This document shows, one piece after another, positions 17,674 to 26,393 of a stretch of 64,000 nucleotides of DNA. Numbering within the stretch: position 1 is the stretch's first letter; each line of letters opens with the position of its first letter. Below the pieces are notes generated by a model. It saw only the letters and a program-made list of their open reading frames with translations, did no database searches and was not told the origin of the DNA. The DNA is from Larkinella rosea (GTDB lineage Bacteria > Bacteroidota > Bacteroidia > Cytophagales > Spirosomataceae): positions 1,550,001 to 1,614,000 of the forward strand of contig NZ_RQJO01000008.1 in the NCBI RefSeq assembly GCF_003858635.1. The letters run 5' to 3'. The position numbers and the translations under genes are program-made.

Positions 17674-18803
17674 CAATAACTGCGGCCTTTGATGACCTCG
17701 ACGGTGTGCTTGTCGAGCCACTCCCAATCCAGTTCGACGCCCAGCCCCGGCCCGGTCGGGCAGTGCTGGTAACCATCCGAACCAACCTCCAGCGGATCAT
17801 TTTTCAACCCAAACCGGAACATCGGGTGGTGGCTTTCGACAAACCGCGACAGGCGCGTGGCGCATCCGACGTGCAGGTTGGCCACGTCGAGCAGGGGGGC
17901 GGCTGCGGTATGAAGTTCCAGTTCAAAACCCATCATTTCGCACATGCCGAGCGCTTTCAGAATGCCGGTAATCCCGCTTTTGTGGTGAACGTCGCCCCGG
18001 ACAATGTCAATGGCCCCTTCGGTCATGTAGTGCGGCAGTTCGAACAACCCAACAGTTTCGGCGGCCAGAACCGGGGTCCGAATGGCTTCGGCCAGTTTCT
18101 TTAATTGCAGAATGTGGGCATCGGGAAAGGGTTCTTCAAACCACTCGTAATGTAGTTCGTCGAGTTCGTAGCCAATTTTCAGCGCATCTTCGAACGACAA
18201 AACCGCCGACGAATCCACCATCAGCGGAAAGTCCGACCCAACGATGTCGCGGGCCATGCGCAGCCGCGGAATGTCGAGCGCCGAGCCACCGGACAGTTGC
18301 AGTTTGATGCCCCGAAAACCGTGTTCCTTTTTGAGCCGCACCTGTTCGGCCACTTCCTCCACCGTCGTAATGGTTTGGGGCGGACAGGTCGAATACGCCG
18401 GTACTTTGTCGCGGTATTGACCCAGTAATTTCGCAATCGGCAAACCGGCCACTTTTCCTTTGATATCCCACAACGCCACATCCAGATTTCCCCAGATCGC
18501 TTCGCGGAAATTGTACAAATGCCGCTGCTTTTGCCGGAAACATTGCCAGATCGCTTCGTGGTTCAGCGGGTCTTTCCCGACCAGATCATGGTAATAAATG
18601 TCGTGCACGGCGTAGGCCGACGCCCGGCCCTGACCCAGCGGGCAGTAGTCCATCGTGTAACCTTCCAGTCCCGGCTGGTCGGTGTGGAGAATCGTCAGTG
18701 GAAAGTCGAAATGGGGCGGATAGCCGGGTGGAATTTTCCCGGAACCATACCAAAGCTCCGACGACTGGCGAATCAGGTGGGTCGTAATCTCGGTAATAAT
18801 CAT
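17673..18803 (-). CDS. Enolase-superfamily dehydratase (mandelate racemase / muconate-lactonizing type)
   Basis: 376 residues from the ATG at 18803. This start overlaps the upstream sialidase-like gene stop by four bases (ATGA) and gives the normal MIITEITTHLIR beginning; the ORF to 18938 is spurious. The barrel ligands appear as Asp197 (LMVDSSA), Glu223 (EWFEEPF) and Glu249 (LAAETVG); a catalytic His298 candidate lies in LELHTAAAP, and Lys167 in GIKLQL stands where a KxK pair is usual, with Gln169 replacing the second Lys. Many relatives dehydrate acid sugars to 2-keto-3-deoxy acids. It is the last gene of the sialic-acid-type locus, which suggests an acid-sugar substrate, but specificity is not readable. 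Confidence 0.85.
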   Translation of the reverse strand: MIITEITTHLIRQSSELWYGSGKIPPGYPPHFDFPLTILHTDQPGLEGYTMDYCPLGQGRASAYAVHDIYYHDLVGKDPLNHEAIWQCFRQKQRHLYNFREAIWGNLDVALWDIKGKVAGLPIAKLLGQYRDKVPAYSTCPPQTITTVEEVAEQVRLKKEHGFRGIKLQLSGGSALDIPRLRMARDIVGSDFPLMVDSSAVLSFEDALKIGYELDELHYEWFEEPFPDAHILQLKKLAEAIRTPVLAAETVGLFELPHYMTEGAIDIVRGDVHHKSGITGILKALGMCEMMGFELELHTAAAPLLDVANLHVGCATRLSRFVESHHPMFRFGLKNDPLEVGSDGYQHCPTGPGLGVELDWEWLDKHTVEVIKGRSY

Positions 18804-20125
18804 AACTTTAATTGGGCTTTGGTGGGGCATTTGCCTAAATCTGCTTCCGGCACGCGCAGGTACAAAACCCGCTCCCAGCGATGGGGCACGAACAGATGTA
18901 ACTGACCATTGTCGACAAACAGGTCGATGTAGGAACACTGGTAATTGCGAAACGGAGCCGCAAACCCTTCGCCCAGCGCGTTGACGAACAGCAACCGCGA
19001 TTCACTCCAGGTTACGCCTTCATCAGTAGAAGTGGAAAACCAGACTTCCGAGCGATCCTGCATCTGTTTTTTGTTGCTACCACTCAGTTCGGGATTATTC
19101 GGGTCGCTGTGCCGGTTGTGGTGGAACGCGATGAGTGTTTTGTTGTCCGACAAATGAAACAGCATCGGCGGAGCATCGGGGTGAACGAGCGGGGTCGGTT
19201 TGGGATACGGCCAGGTTAACCCGTCGTCGGTGCTGCGACTGCTCCACAGGTGACCTTCGGCGGTGCGCATCATAAACAGCACGTTGTTGCCACCGAGCGC
19301 AATCGGGCGGCCTTCGTCCATGCGGTTAAAGCCTTTCGCGTGCCAGCCGCCGTGTCGTTTTCCCGGTAGCAACGTCCAGGTTTGACCCTTGTCGTCCGAC
19401 CGCAGTAAATACAGCCGCGTCATGAGCGGTTTGTACGACCAGTCGCCCTCGTGCGTGCCCAAAAGCCAGGTTCCGTTGGCGGTTTCGGTCATCCGCATCA
19501 CCGACATGCCGAGGTAACCCGGATCATTTTTGGGCCGAATCAGCCGGACTTCCGACCAGGTCAGGCCGTCATTGTCGGAATACCGGTAGCCGATCGGGGC
19601 GTTTTCCTGAAGCCCATCCTCCCGGCTGTAGGTTCCCCAGACAGGTTGCGTTCCGAACGCGTAAATCCGTTTGGAACCTCTGGGAATGAATGGGATAAAG
19701 CCGTGCTGGTTGTAGTCGATGTCAAAAGCGACGGTCGGCCCCTGCCACGTTTTGCCCTTGTCTTTGGAACGATACGCCAGCATATCGTTCGTTTTGGTCT
19801 TACCGTGACCGTAATGTCCGCCGTCGGGAAACATGAGCAGGTAGTCGCCGTTTGGGGTGACGGTTGCCCGCGTTTCGTACAAACCGCCCTGCCGGTTTCG
19901 GGCGCGATGAATAATCTGTCCCTGCAGCGAAGGGAGGGTGGTGGCAATGCCCAGTTCGGCTCGCACGGTGAGCGGTTTTGGCAATTGCGCGATCGCAAAA
20001 TCGCGGCCCGCCAGGTTGATCGTGTGCGCCAGCGTATCGGGCGACTGGGCGGCTGCGGGCAGAACCGCCGTTGTCAACATCAGCAAACAGCCGATCCGGT
20101 TGAGTTTAGAGGACACGGTTTTCAA
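18800..20125 (-). CDS. BNR-repeat sialidase-family protein, secreted (third paralog)
   Basis: 441 residues with a signal peptide ending near AAAQS at about 27. Five Asp boxes are visible (SKDKGKTW, SDNDGLTW, SDDKGQTW, STDDGLTW, STDEGVTW), so it is a beta-propeller of the sialidase clan. Candidate active-site residues by eye are Arg in YETRATV, Glu in DEGRPI, Arg in FMMRTAEG and Tyr near YQCSYIDL. The canonical FRIP motif is absent, so exo-sialidase activity is uncertain. It overlaps the start of the enolase gene by four bases and the end of the 2-hydroxyacid dehydrogenase gene by 20, so it is embedded in the operon. Confidence 0.82.
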   Translation of the reverse strand: MKTVSSKLNRIGCLLMLTTAVLPAAAQSPDTLAHTINLAGRDFAIAQLPKPLTVRAELGIATTLPSLQGQIIHRARNRQGGLYETRATVTPNGDYLLMFPDGGHYGHGKTKTNDMLAYRSKDKGKTWQGPTVAFDIDYNQHGFIPFIPRGSKRIYAFGTQPVWGTYSREDGLQENAPIGYRYSDNDGLTWSEVRLIRPKNDPGYLGMSVMRMTETANGTWLLGTHEGDWSYKPLMTRLYLLRSDDKGQTWTLLPGKRHGGWHAKGFNRMDEGRPIALGGNNVLFMMRTAEGHLWSSRSTDDGLTWPYPKPTPLVHPDAPPMLFHLSDNKTLIAFHHNRHSDPNNPELSGSNKKQMQDRSEVWFSTSTDEGVTWSESRLLFVNALGEGFAAPFRNYQCSYIDLFVDNGQLHLFVPHRWERVLYLRVPEADLGKCPTKAQLKL

Positions 20126-21059
20126 GGGGTTGTTCGGTTAAATAGTGGTTTAAGTTTCGACTTGTCAATTGGCAAAACCGCTCGGTATGATTCGAAGATA
20201 AGCCGGCTGAATGTCCGGTAATTAGTACATGGTCGCCGAGCGTCCACAATGGATTGTTTTCGGGTAAGGGTTCAACCGTCGTTACGTCCAGACCGGCTCC
20301 GGCGAGTTTACCATCCCGCAGAAATTCAAAAAGGGCCTGTTCATCGACGGTTGTCCCGCGTGAAAGATTGTACAGATAAGCCGACGGTTTCATCCACGCC
20401 AATACATCCCGGCTGAACAGATTGAGGTTTTCGGCACTACCGGGCATCGTTAAGAAAACATGATCGGCCTGCTGCAAACCGGTTTTCAGATCGGGCAGCA
20501 GTACCCATTCGTCTACCCAATCGGATTGATTAGCAGGTCGCCGGACAACGGCAATGACCTTCATTTCCAGTCCTTTGCACCGCTTCGCCAGTTCGGTGCC
20601 AATGTCCCCCAGACCAACGATGAGCGCCGTCGATCCGGTTATTTCAGTGGGATAGGGGAGATGGCGCCGGAATTTTCGTTCGTCTTTATCGTGAACGTGC
20701 GTTGGAATGCGCCGAACCAATGCCATCATCATCCCGATTGCGTGTTCGGCCACACCCACTGAATAAATACCCCGGCCGTTGCAGAGCGTAATCCCGTGTT
20801 CTGGCAAGCCCTTGTTCTGGTAATCGTCCCAACCCGACGAACCAATTTGCAGGAATTTCACCGGCGTTTTCAATAACCACTCGGCTTTCGGCCAGCCGAC
20901 AACGACATCGGCGTGGAGCAACGCTGCCCGGTATTTCGGTTCGGGGGCATTTTGCGGAATAACGACCAACTCGGCCCGGTCGTCCACGGTTTTTCGGAGG
21001 TGGTCGAGGTGACTGGCACTGAAGTCATCGATGGCAATGAGAATACGTCTAGGCGACAT
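20106..21059 (-). CDS. D-2-hydroxyacid dehydrogenase, NAD-dependent
   Basis: 317 residues from the ATG at 21059 (MSPRRILIAIDDF); a longer start at 21077 is possible and increases the overlap with the upstream aldolase gene. The NAD-binding motif is IVGLGDIGTELAKR. The catalytic triad fits the family: Arg in LSRGTTVDE, Glu in TVEPLPENNPLW and His in ITGHSAG. It should interconvert a 2-keto acid and a D-2-hydroxy acid using NAD(P)H in the cytoplasm. Lying between a DHDPS-family aldolase and a sialidase-like gene, it may reduce pyruvate or a sugar-derived keto acid. The substrate is unknown. Confidence 0.88.
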   Translation of the reverse strand: MSPRRILIAIDDFSASHLDHLRKTVDDRAELVVIPQNAPEPKYRAALLHADVVVGWPKAEWLLKTPVKFLQIGSSGWDDYQNKGLPEHGITLCNGRGIYSVGVAEHAIGMMMALVRRIPTHVHDKDERKFRRHLPYPTEITGSTALIVGLGDIGTELAKRCKGLEMKVIAVVRRPANQSDWVDEWVLLPDLKTGLQQADHVFLTMPGSAENLNLFSRDVLAWMKPSAYLYNLSRGTTVDEQALFEFLRDGKLAGAGLDVTTVEPLPENNPLWTLGDHVLITGHSAGLSSNHTERFCQLTSRNLNHYLTEQPLENRVL

Positions 21060-22044
21060 ACGGGGAGCGGTTTTCATTCGTGGGAAAAAACTCCGGGATC
21101 AGGCGTTGGGCTGCTTCCCGAACGCGCCCGGCTTCGGTTTCCGGAATAAACCGGTACGGCCAGCGCAGCCGACTCCCGACAGTTGCCCAGCCTCCAACGA
21201 CCGCCAGCAGCTTGTCGCAGGCCGGATTCGGATACCGATGTTCGGTGATGTAGGGAGCGATGAACTCATTCATGAATTGCTGAATGCGAGCTTCCCATTC
21301 CAGCGCAGTTTCCAGATCGGTTTGCATTAGGTTGTACCAGTCCTGAGCGACTTGGGGATGCAGACAAGCCACGTTCGAATACGCTCCGTGCGCTCCTTCC
21401 CGCACACCCGTCGCCAGAACATGACCCGGAACAAAAACCGATAATTTAATCATGTATTGCCGCATTTGAGCATACCAATCGGCCGATCCGCCGGGTACTT
21501 TTACGCCGACCAATTGCGGAACAGCGTCTTTCAGCCGACCAAATTCTTCGGGCGTCAAACGGACTTTGGCGTGGGGCGGATTGTAAAGCACCAGCCGCAC
21601 GGTTTCCGAAACAGCCGCCATTTTGCGCAGAAACGCGATCTGTTCGGCTTCGATGGTCGGAAACCAGTCGGGCAGAATGACCTGCACGGCGCCCGGTTCC
21701 CACTTTAAACTCCGTTTCAGCCGTTCGAGCGACAGCACCGGACTCATGTGACTGACGCCAATCTGAAACGGCATTCCGGCCGCGTGGCACTTCTGCGCGA
21801 GCAATTCATGAATCCGATCGAACTCGGTTTCGGTCTGGTTATAAAACTCGCCCGCCGTACCATTGGAATAAATACCGTCGACGCCAAAACCGATCAGCGC
21901 GTCGATTTCGTCCGCCAGTCGCGCAAAATGGATGCTTTCATCGTCGTCGATGGGGAGCATGAGCGTCGCCCAATTGCCCCGGATGTCGGCGGCTTCGAGC
22001 GGTTTTCCAGCGATCCGATTTCGGGCGGGTTTTTCCATTATCAT
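21049..22044 (-). CDS. DHDPS/NAL-family aldolase (second copy)
   Basis: 331 residues. A TIM-barrel class I pyruvate-aldolase family member: GTAGEF at 62-67 stands for the carboxylate-binding loop, Tyr154 lies in LVLYNPPHA and the Schiff-base Lys182 in VGVKVPGGS. It differs clearly from the N-acetylneuraminate lyase at 25418-26365. The C-terminal stretch (PYITEHRYPNPACDKLLAVV) matches a group of uncharacterised DHDPS-like proteins. It would cleave or form a 2-keto-3-deoxy acid through pyruvate. Its start overlaps the PhyH stop by four bases, tying it to the sialic-acid-type operon. Substrate inference: a 2-keto-3-deoxy acid made by the nearby enolase-superfamily enzyme. Confidence 0.88.
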   Translation of the reverse strand: MIMEKPARNRIAGKPLEAADIRGNWATLMLPIDDDESIHFARLADEIDALIGFGVDGIYSNGTAGEFYNQTETEFDRIHELLAQKCHAAGMPFQIGVSHMSPVLSLERLKRSLKWEPGAVQVILPDWFPTIEAEQIAFLRKMAAVSETVRLVLYNPPHAKVRLTPEEFGRLKDAVPQLVGVKVPGGSADWYAQMRQYMIKLSVFVPGHVLATGVREGAHGAYSNVACLHPQVAQDWYNLMQTDLETALEWEARIQQFMNEFIAPYITEHRYPNPACDKLLAVVGGWATVGSRLRWPYRFIPETEAGRVREAAQRLIPEFFPTNENRSPYVA

Positions 22045-22814
22045 GCAGTTGTATCGGTTCTAGCGCGCAGTTCGGCGGCTAATTGCATCTGGTAAGCCTG
22101 TTTGCGAGTCATATCTTCTTTCGCCCGCTCGGCGTAGTAAATAAAGCCTAATGCCTTGCGGGTGCGGTTTTCGCTCGCATTGCCGTCGGCGCGGTGAATG
22201 GTCAGGGAGTGATGCACGAGCAGGTCGCCGGGTTGGGTCGGGAAGTATACTTCATTGGCCAGATCGTCCGGCGTTCCGAAGTCGGTCATGCCCTGCGAGA
22301 AGCCCAGCACGCCGGTCCGGCCGTGTGGGCGCAAACCCCGAAGATGCGAGCCCCGCACGTAGCGAACGCAGCCGTTTTCTTCGTCCACCGGTTCCAGCGC
22401 CATCCACATCGTGACGGCTTCGTTCGGTTCCAGCATGAAATAATAGCCGTCCTGATGGGCGGGTGTCGGCTTACCGATTTTTGGCGGTTTGTTGAAATAC
22501 TGCATATTCTGCCCCGTTACGGCATCGTCCAGTAAAACCGCTGCCAGATTTTCAAACCGGCTTCCGAACATCATTTGGTGAAAAAACGGGTCGTAACTGA
22601 ACAGCGTCTGCAACTGCTTAAGCGTCGAAGGATCATCCCGGTTTTCGTAAAACGCGTGTTCGGGCGGCATGGTTGGCACCACTTCCCGAATCAGTTTTTC
22701 CAGTTGCGCATTGACGTCGTTCACCTCCTCGGGCGATAAAAAACCAGGTAAAAACACGAAGCCATCCCGCCGGAAAGCCTGGCAGAGGATTTCTTTTTCG
22801 GTAATTGATTCCAT
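22041..22814 (-). CDS. Phytanoyl-CoA dioxygenase (PhyH) family protein
   Basis: 257 residues. A jelly-roll Fe(II)/2-oxoglutarate oxygenase: facial triad His120-x-Asp122 in AHQDGYYF and distal His207 in LTIHRAD, with a following Arg in the SENRTRKALGF region as likely 2-oxoglutarate anchor. Members hydroxylate or demethylate small molecules. Bacterial versions in sugar loci are mostly uncharacterised. It lies 11 bases after the kelch-symporter gene and overlaps the aldolase gene, so it probably acts on a carbohydrate derivative imported by that symporter. That assignment is inference from position. Confidence 0.85.
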   Translation of the reverse strand: MESITEKEILCQAFRRDGFVFLPGFLSPEEVNDVNAQLEKLIREVVPTMPPEHAFYENRDDPSTLKQLQTLFSYDPFFHQMMFGSRFENLAAVLLDDAVTGQNMQYFNKPPKIGKPTPAHQDGYYFMLEPNEAVTMWMALEPVDEENGCVRYVRGSHLRGLRPHGRTGVLGFSQGMTDFGTPDDLANEVYFPTQPGDLLVHHSLTIHRADGNASENRTRKALGFIYYAERAKEDMTRKQAYQMQLAAELRARTDTTA

Positions 22815-22825
22815 ACTTTTTGTCG

Positions 22826-25405
22826 TTATTCAATGGCCGAAACCGGCTTTCGTTGGGGTTGTTTCTCGGGAAAAACCGGGCTGAACAGTAAGCCGAACAC
22901 CACGCAGCCGACGATGCCGATACCGGGGTACAGAAAGAAGTGAACCCAGCTATTGGTCTGAACGAAATAGAGCAAAACCGCACTCAGCAGAAAACCGGTC
23001 AACAGACCGCCACTCGTGATTTGCCGGAAGAAAATGCCCGCGATAAACATCCCCGCCAGACAACCACCGAACATGCCGGTCAATTTCAGGTACTGGTCCC
23101 AGATCGAATTGTTCTGCAAATACACCAGCCAGACCGCAATGCCGACGCCCGCCAGACCCAGCCCTAGCGTCGAAAACCGGGCGAACCGGAACCGCTGTCC
23201 GTCCGTGGCTTTCGGTCGGGCGAACTGGTAAAAATCCGTCGTCAACACCGTCGCGATGGAATTCATGCTCGACGAAATGGTGGACATCGTGGCGGCAAAT
23301 AAACCGGCAATGACAAGGCCCCGCAAACCGGCGGGTAACTGCGTGGAGATATAGAACGGAAAGATGTCGTCGGTGCGGCCATTGACGTTGAGCTGCCCGG
23401 GATTGTGGCTGAAGAAGACCCAGAGGGCGGTTCCGGCCATGAAAAACATCAGCGTTGCGGGAATCGCCAGGAGTGCGTTGGTCCAGATCGACTGCCGGGC
23501 TTCGGCTTCGGTTGCCGTGGTCAGGTAACGTTGCACCACCACCTGATCGGACGAATAGGTGGTGAGCTGCGACAGGAAATTCCCGACCAGCACCACCCAC
23601 AAAACCGGTTCGGTCATGGCAAAACCGGAGTTGATCAGGTTAAATTTTCCGGCCTGACTGGCTTCTTCGATCATCGGGCCAAAACCCCCGACCGAACTGG
23701 CCATGAAATAGAGGCTGAAAAACGCTCCACCCATCAACACCACGACCTGCATGACTTCCGTCCAGACGACGGCTTCGATGCCGCCCGAAATAGTGTAAGC
23801 CGTTGTGATCAAACTGATTAAGCCAATGCAAAGCAGTAAATTGATGCCTGTTACCGTACTGAGAACCAATGCGGGCAGATAAATGACGATGCCGAGCCGC
23901 CCGATTTGAAACAGGACAAACGTCAGACTGCCCAACAGCTTGACGCGTATGTCAAACCGCCGTTCCAGAAATTCGTAGACGCTGGTGATCCGGATTTTTC
24001 GGTAATACGGCAGGAAAAAATACACCACCACCGGCGCTACCAATACGATACACACATTCGCCAGAATGTAGGTCCAGTCGGTCGCGTAGGATTTGGCGGG
24101 AATGGCAATGAAGGTCAGTGCGCTCAGTTTGGAACCGAAAATGCTGAGTCCGGCGGCCCACCACGGAATGTTGCGTCCGCCCAGAAAAAAATCGTCGGTG
24201 GACGCTTTCATTTTGCTGGCTACGTAGGTGCTGATGCCCACGACGAGCAGGAAATAGAGCCCGACGACGCCCCAGTCGAAACCGCCAAACGTTCCGCTGC
24301 GCTGCGTCGGTTCCGCCGTTAAAATCCGGTTCGTCCGCACGCCGGGCCGCACCTCACCACCGGGCAGAACGACCTGACCGTGCCAGACCACCAGCGGGGT
24401 GGTGACGGGGGCCCACGTGCTGGCGGACGGGTTGGCAACGGCATCCGGTTTTTTATCCACCGAAACCTGCCCCACTTCCGCCCAGGTGTTGGTCAGGGTG
24501 TGATAGGCCAAGATTTCGTTCCGAAAACCGGGGTGGTTTTCTTTCAGAATCAGGTTCTCGGCGGCTTTGCTGCCGTCGTCACCGCCCATCACGAGCAGGT
24601 GCGATTGGCCGGCAGCAAAAGCAGGTGACGGAGCCGCCACCGCCGGATGGGGCAGATCCGCCAGCTTCGACCAGGTGTTTTTCATTGGATTATAGGCGTA
24701 AGCATCAGCCAGATACGTCCGTCGGATACCGCCTGTTTTCGAATCTTGAGCGACTTCCGTGCCGCTGAACAGGAAGAATTTCCCGTCCTGCGCCCCGGCA
24801 ACGGCCAGCATCCGGCCGGGTCCCGGCCAGCTTTCCAGCCGTTGCCATTGGGCATTCGGTTTGGAAAAATCCAGCCGGAAAAAGAGCTTCTCGGCGGTTG
24901 TGTCCGTCGGCGTTTCGATGCCGCCGGCGATGTACACCGAACCGTTCAGAACTGCTCCGGATGCGTTCGCCAGCGGTGTTGGGAGGGAAGGGAATAGCTT
25001 TTTGGTGACGGTTCCGTTCGCGTAATTCAGCAAAAAAACGTCGTCATAATGCCGGTCGCCGTCGGCTCCGCCGATGAACAGAATGCCTTCCGGTGTGGTC
25101 AGCGAAACGCCGTAACCCATCGGGCGCGGCAGTTTGCCCACTTTTTTCCATTGGCCATCGGGTTTGTCGAGGGCGTAAATGGCGTCGTACCAGGTCTTTT
25201 TGGTGGTTCCCCACGGCCCCACGTTGTCGGGGAAATTGGCACCACCGGCCACCAGCAACGCGCCGTTGCTGACGCCCGCGTAGGAACCGGCAAAACCGAC
25301 CGGGTCGGGCAGCGCGGGAAGCTGACTCCAATTGAACGAGTTAGGTTGAGCGAGGCTCATCGAAGTCAGGAAAAGGAGGGTTAGGAATAGCCAGGGTGTT
25401 CGCAT
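22826..25405 (-). CDS. Kelch mutarotase (NanM-like) fused to sodium:solute symporter
   Basis: 859 residues. After a signal peptide (ending near SLAQ) comes a periplasmic kelch beta-propeller at about 22-365 with repeats such as GALLVAGGANFPDN, GILFIGGADGDRHYDD, GSVYIAGGIETP and HLLVMGGDDG, as in N-acetylneuraminate epimerase and cyclically permuted mutarotases. From about 375 a full SSS-family transporter follows (GVVGLYFLLVVGISTYVASK, FFLGGRNIPWWAAGLSIFGS), about 13 membrane helices. It would convert alpha to beta sialic acid at the outer face and import it with Na+. Such fusions are known from Bacteroidota and Planctomycetota. The lyase gene lies 12 bases upstream. Confidence 0.92.
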   Translation of the reverse strand: MRTPWLFLTLLFLTSMSLAQPNSFNWSQLPALPDPVGFAGSYAGVSNGALLVAGGANFPDNVGPWGTTKKTWYDAIYALDKPDGQWKKVGKLPRPMGYGVSLTTPEGILFIGGADGDRHYDDVFLLNYANGTVTKKLFPSLPTPLANASGAVLNGSVYIAGGIETPTDTTAEKLFFRLDFSKPNAQWQRLESWPGPGRMLAVAGAQDGKFFLFSGTEVAQDSKTGGIRRTYLADAYAYNPMKNTWSKLADLPHPAVAAPSPAFAAGQSHLLVMGGDDGSKAAENLILKENHPGFRNEILAYHTLTNTWAEVGQVSVDKKPDAVANPSASTWAPVTTPLVVWHGQVVLPGGEVRPGVRTNRILTAEPTQRSGTFGGFDWGVVGLYFLLVVGISTYVASKMKASTDDFFLGGRNIPWWAAGLSIFGSKLSALTFIAIPAKSYATDWTYILANVCIVLVAPVVVYFFLPYYRKIRITSVYEFLERRFDIRVKLLGSLTFVLFQIGRLGIVIYLPALVLSTVTGINLLLCIGLISLITTAYTISGGIEAVVWTEVMQVVVLMGGAFFSLYFMASSVGGFGPMIEEASQAGKFNLINSGFAMTEPVLWVVLVGNFLSQLTTYSSDQVVVQRYLTTATEAEARQSIWTNALLAIPATLMFFMAGTALWVFFSHNPGQLNVNGRTDDIFPFYISTQLPAGLRGLVIAGLFAATMSTISSSMNSIATVLTTDFYQFARPKATDGQRFRFARFSTLGLGLAGVGIAVWLVYLQNNSIWDQYLKLTGMFGGCLAGMFIAGIFFRQITSGGLLTGFLLSAVLLYFVQTNSWVHFFLYPGIGIVGCVVFGLLFSPVFPEKQPQRKPVSAIE

Positions 25406-25417
25406 GAACGAATCCGG

Positions 25418-26365
25418 TTAAGAGTTGGCACCCAGCACCGCCGTTGGCCGCTGCGTGGTTAACGACTGGAGAAAACCAATCTGCTCCAGCTCCGTTTTAA
25501 GCTGCGTGTATTGCCCGTTGGTAAGTTGCGTCAGCGGCAGGCGGCAGGGACCGAGGTCAAAACCGAGCATGTGCATGATGGCCCGTTGCGCCGGAATCGG
25601 CGGGAATTTTACAAAAACCCGGACCATATTGACCAGATTGATCATCAATTGCTGCGCCCGTTCCTGCTGGCCCGAGCGGTAGGCCGCCATGACGTCGAGG
25701 TAGAGCGGAGCCGCAAAATTGTAGGTGCTGCCGATGGCTGCTTTCGCCCCGACGCTCAGGGCAGGGAGCAGCATTTCGTCAAAACCGTACAACACGTCAA
25801 ACCGCCCCTGCGCGTAGTTCAGGCACGCCTGGTATTCCCAGATGGTTGTGGCGGTGTATTTGATGCCCTGCAAATTCGGAATAACCGCTTCGCCCAGCCG
25901 CAGAAACTCCGTCATGTCCATGCCGACGCCCGTGAGGGTGGGAATATGGTAGTAATAAAACGGAAAATCCGGCGCGGCCGACGCAATTTCGCTCATGCAA
26001 TCCACCAGATTCTGGACCGACGACGGTTTGAAGTAAAAAGCCGCCACCGACGACGCGGCATCAGCGCCAATGTCGCGGGCGTGGCGCATTAAATCCTGGG
26101 ACTCGCGGATGCTGGAATGTCCAACGTGTACCCATATACGCAGTCGCCCTGCCGATGCCCGAACGAAAGCTTCGGCCACGGCTTTGCGCTCTTCTGACGT
26201 CATGTTTGGCCCCTCGCCGTTGCTACCGCAGACAAACGCGCCGGTGACGCCATCCGCAATCATTTTGTCAACCAAGGCTGGAATCAAGTGCAGGTTCAGT
26301 GACCCGTCCGTGTGAAAAGGGGTAAACGGAGCCGTTAAAAGGCCCTCAGTTTTTTTAAAATTCAT
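25418..26365 (-). CDS. nanA: N-acetylneuraminate lyase
   Basis: 315 residues, a TIM-barrel pyruvate aldolase. Signatures of the N-acetylneuraminate lyase subgroup are GSNGEGPNMTSEER (48-60), Tyr139 in YYYHIPTLTGV and Schiff-base Lys169 in LQGIKYTATT. The reaction cleaves N-acetylneuraminate to pyruvate and N-acetylmannosamine in the cytoplasm. The neighbours support this: sialidases upstream, kelch-symporter 12 bases downstream. No nanE or nanK gene is present in the window, so N-acetylmannosamine processing must be encoded elsewhere or follow another route. Confidence 0.9.
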   Translation of the reverse strand: MNFKKTEGLLTAPFTPFHTDGSLNLHLIPALVDKMIADGVTGAFVCGSNGEGPNMTSEERKAVAEAFVRASAGRLRIWVHVGHSSIRESQDLMRHARDIGADAASSVAAFYFKPSSVQNLVDCMSEIASAAPDFPFYYYHIPTLTGVGMDMTEFLRLGEAVIPNLQGIKYTATTIWEYQACLNYAQGRFDVLYGFDEMLLPALSVGAKAAIGSTYNFAAPLYLDVMAAYRSGQQERAQQLMINLVNMVRVFVKFPPIPAQRAIMHMLGFDLGPCRLPLTQLTNGQYTQLKTELEQIGFLQSLTTQRPTAVLGANS

Positions 26366-26393
26366 GGTCGATTATGGAGATAGTATTATTCTA

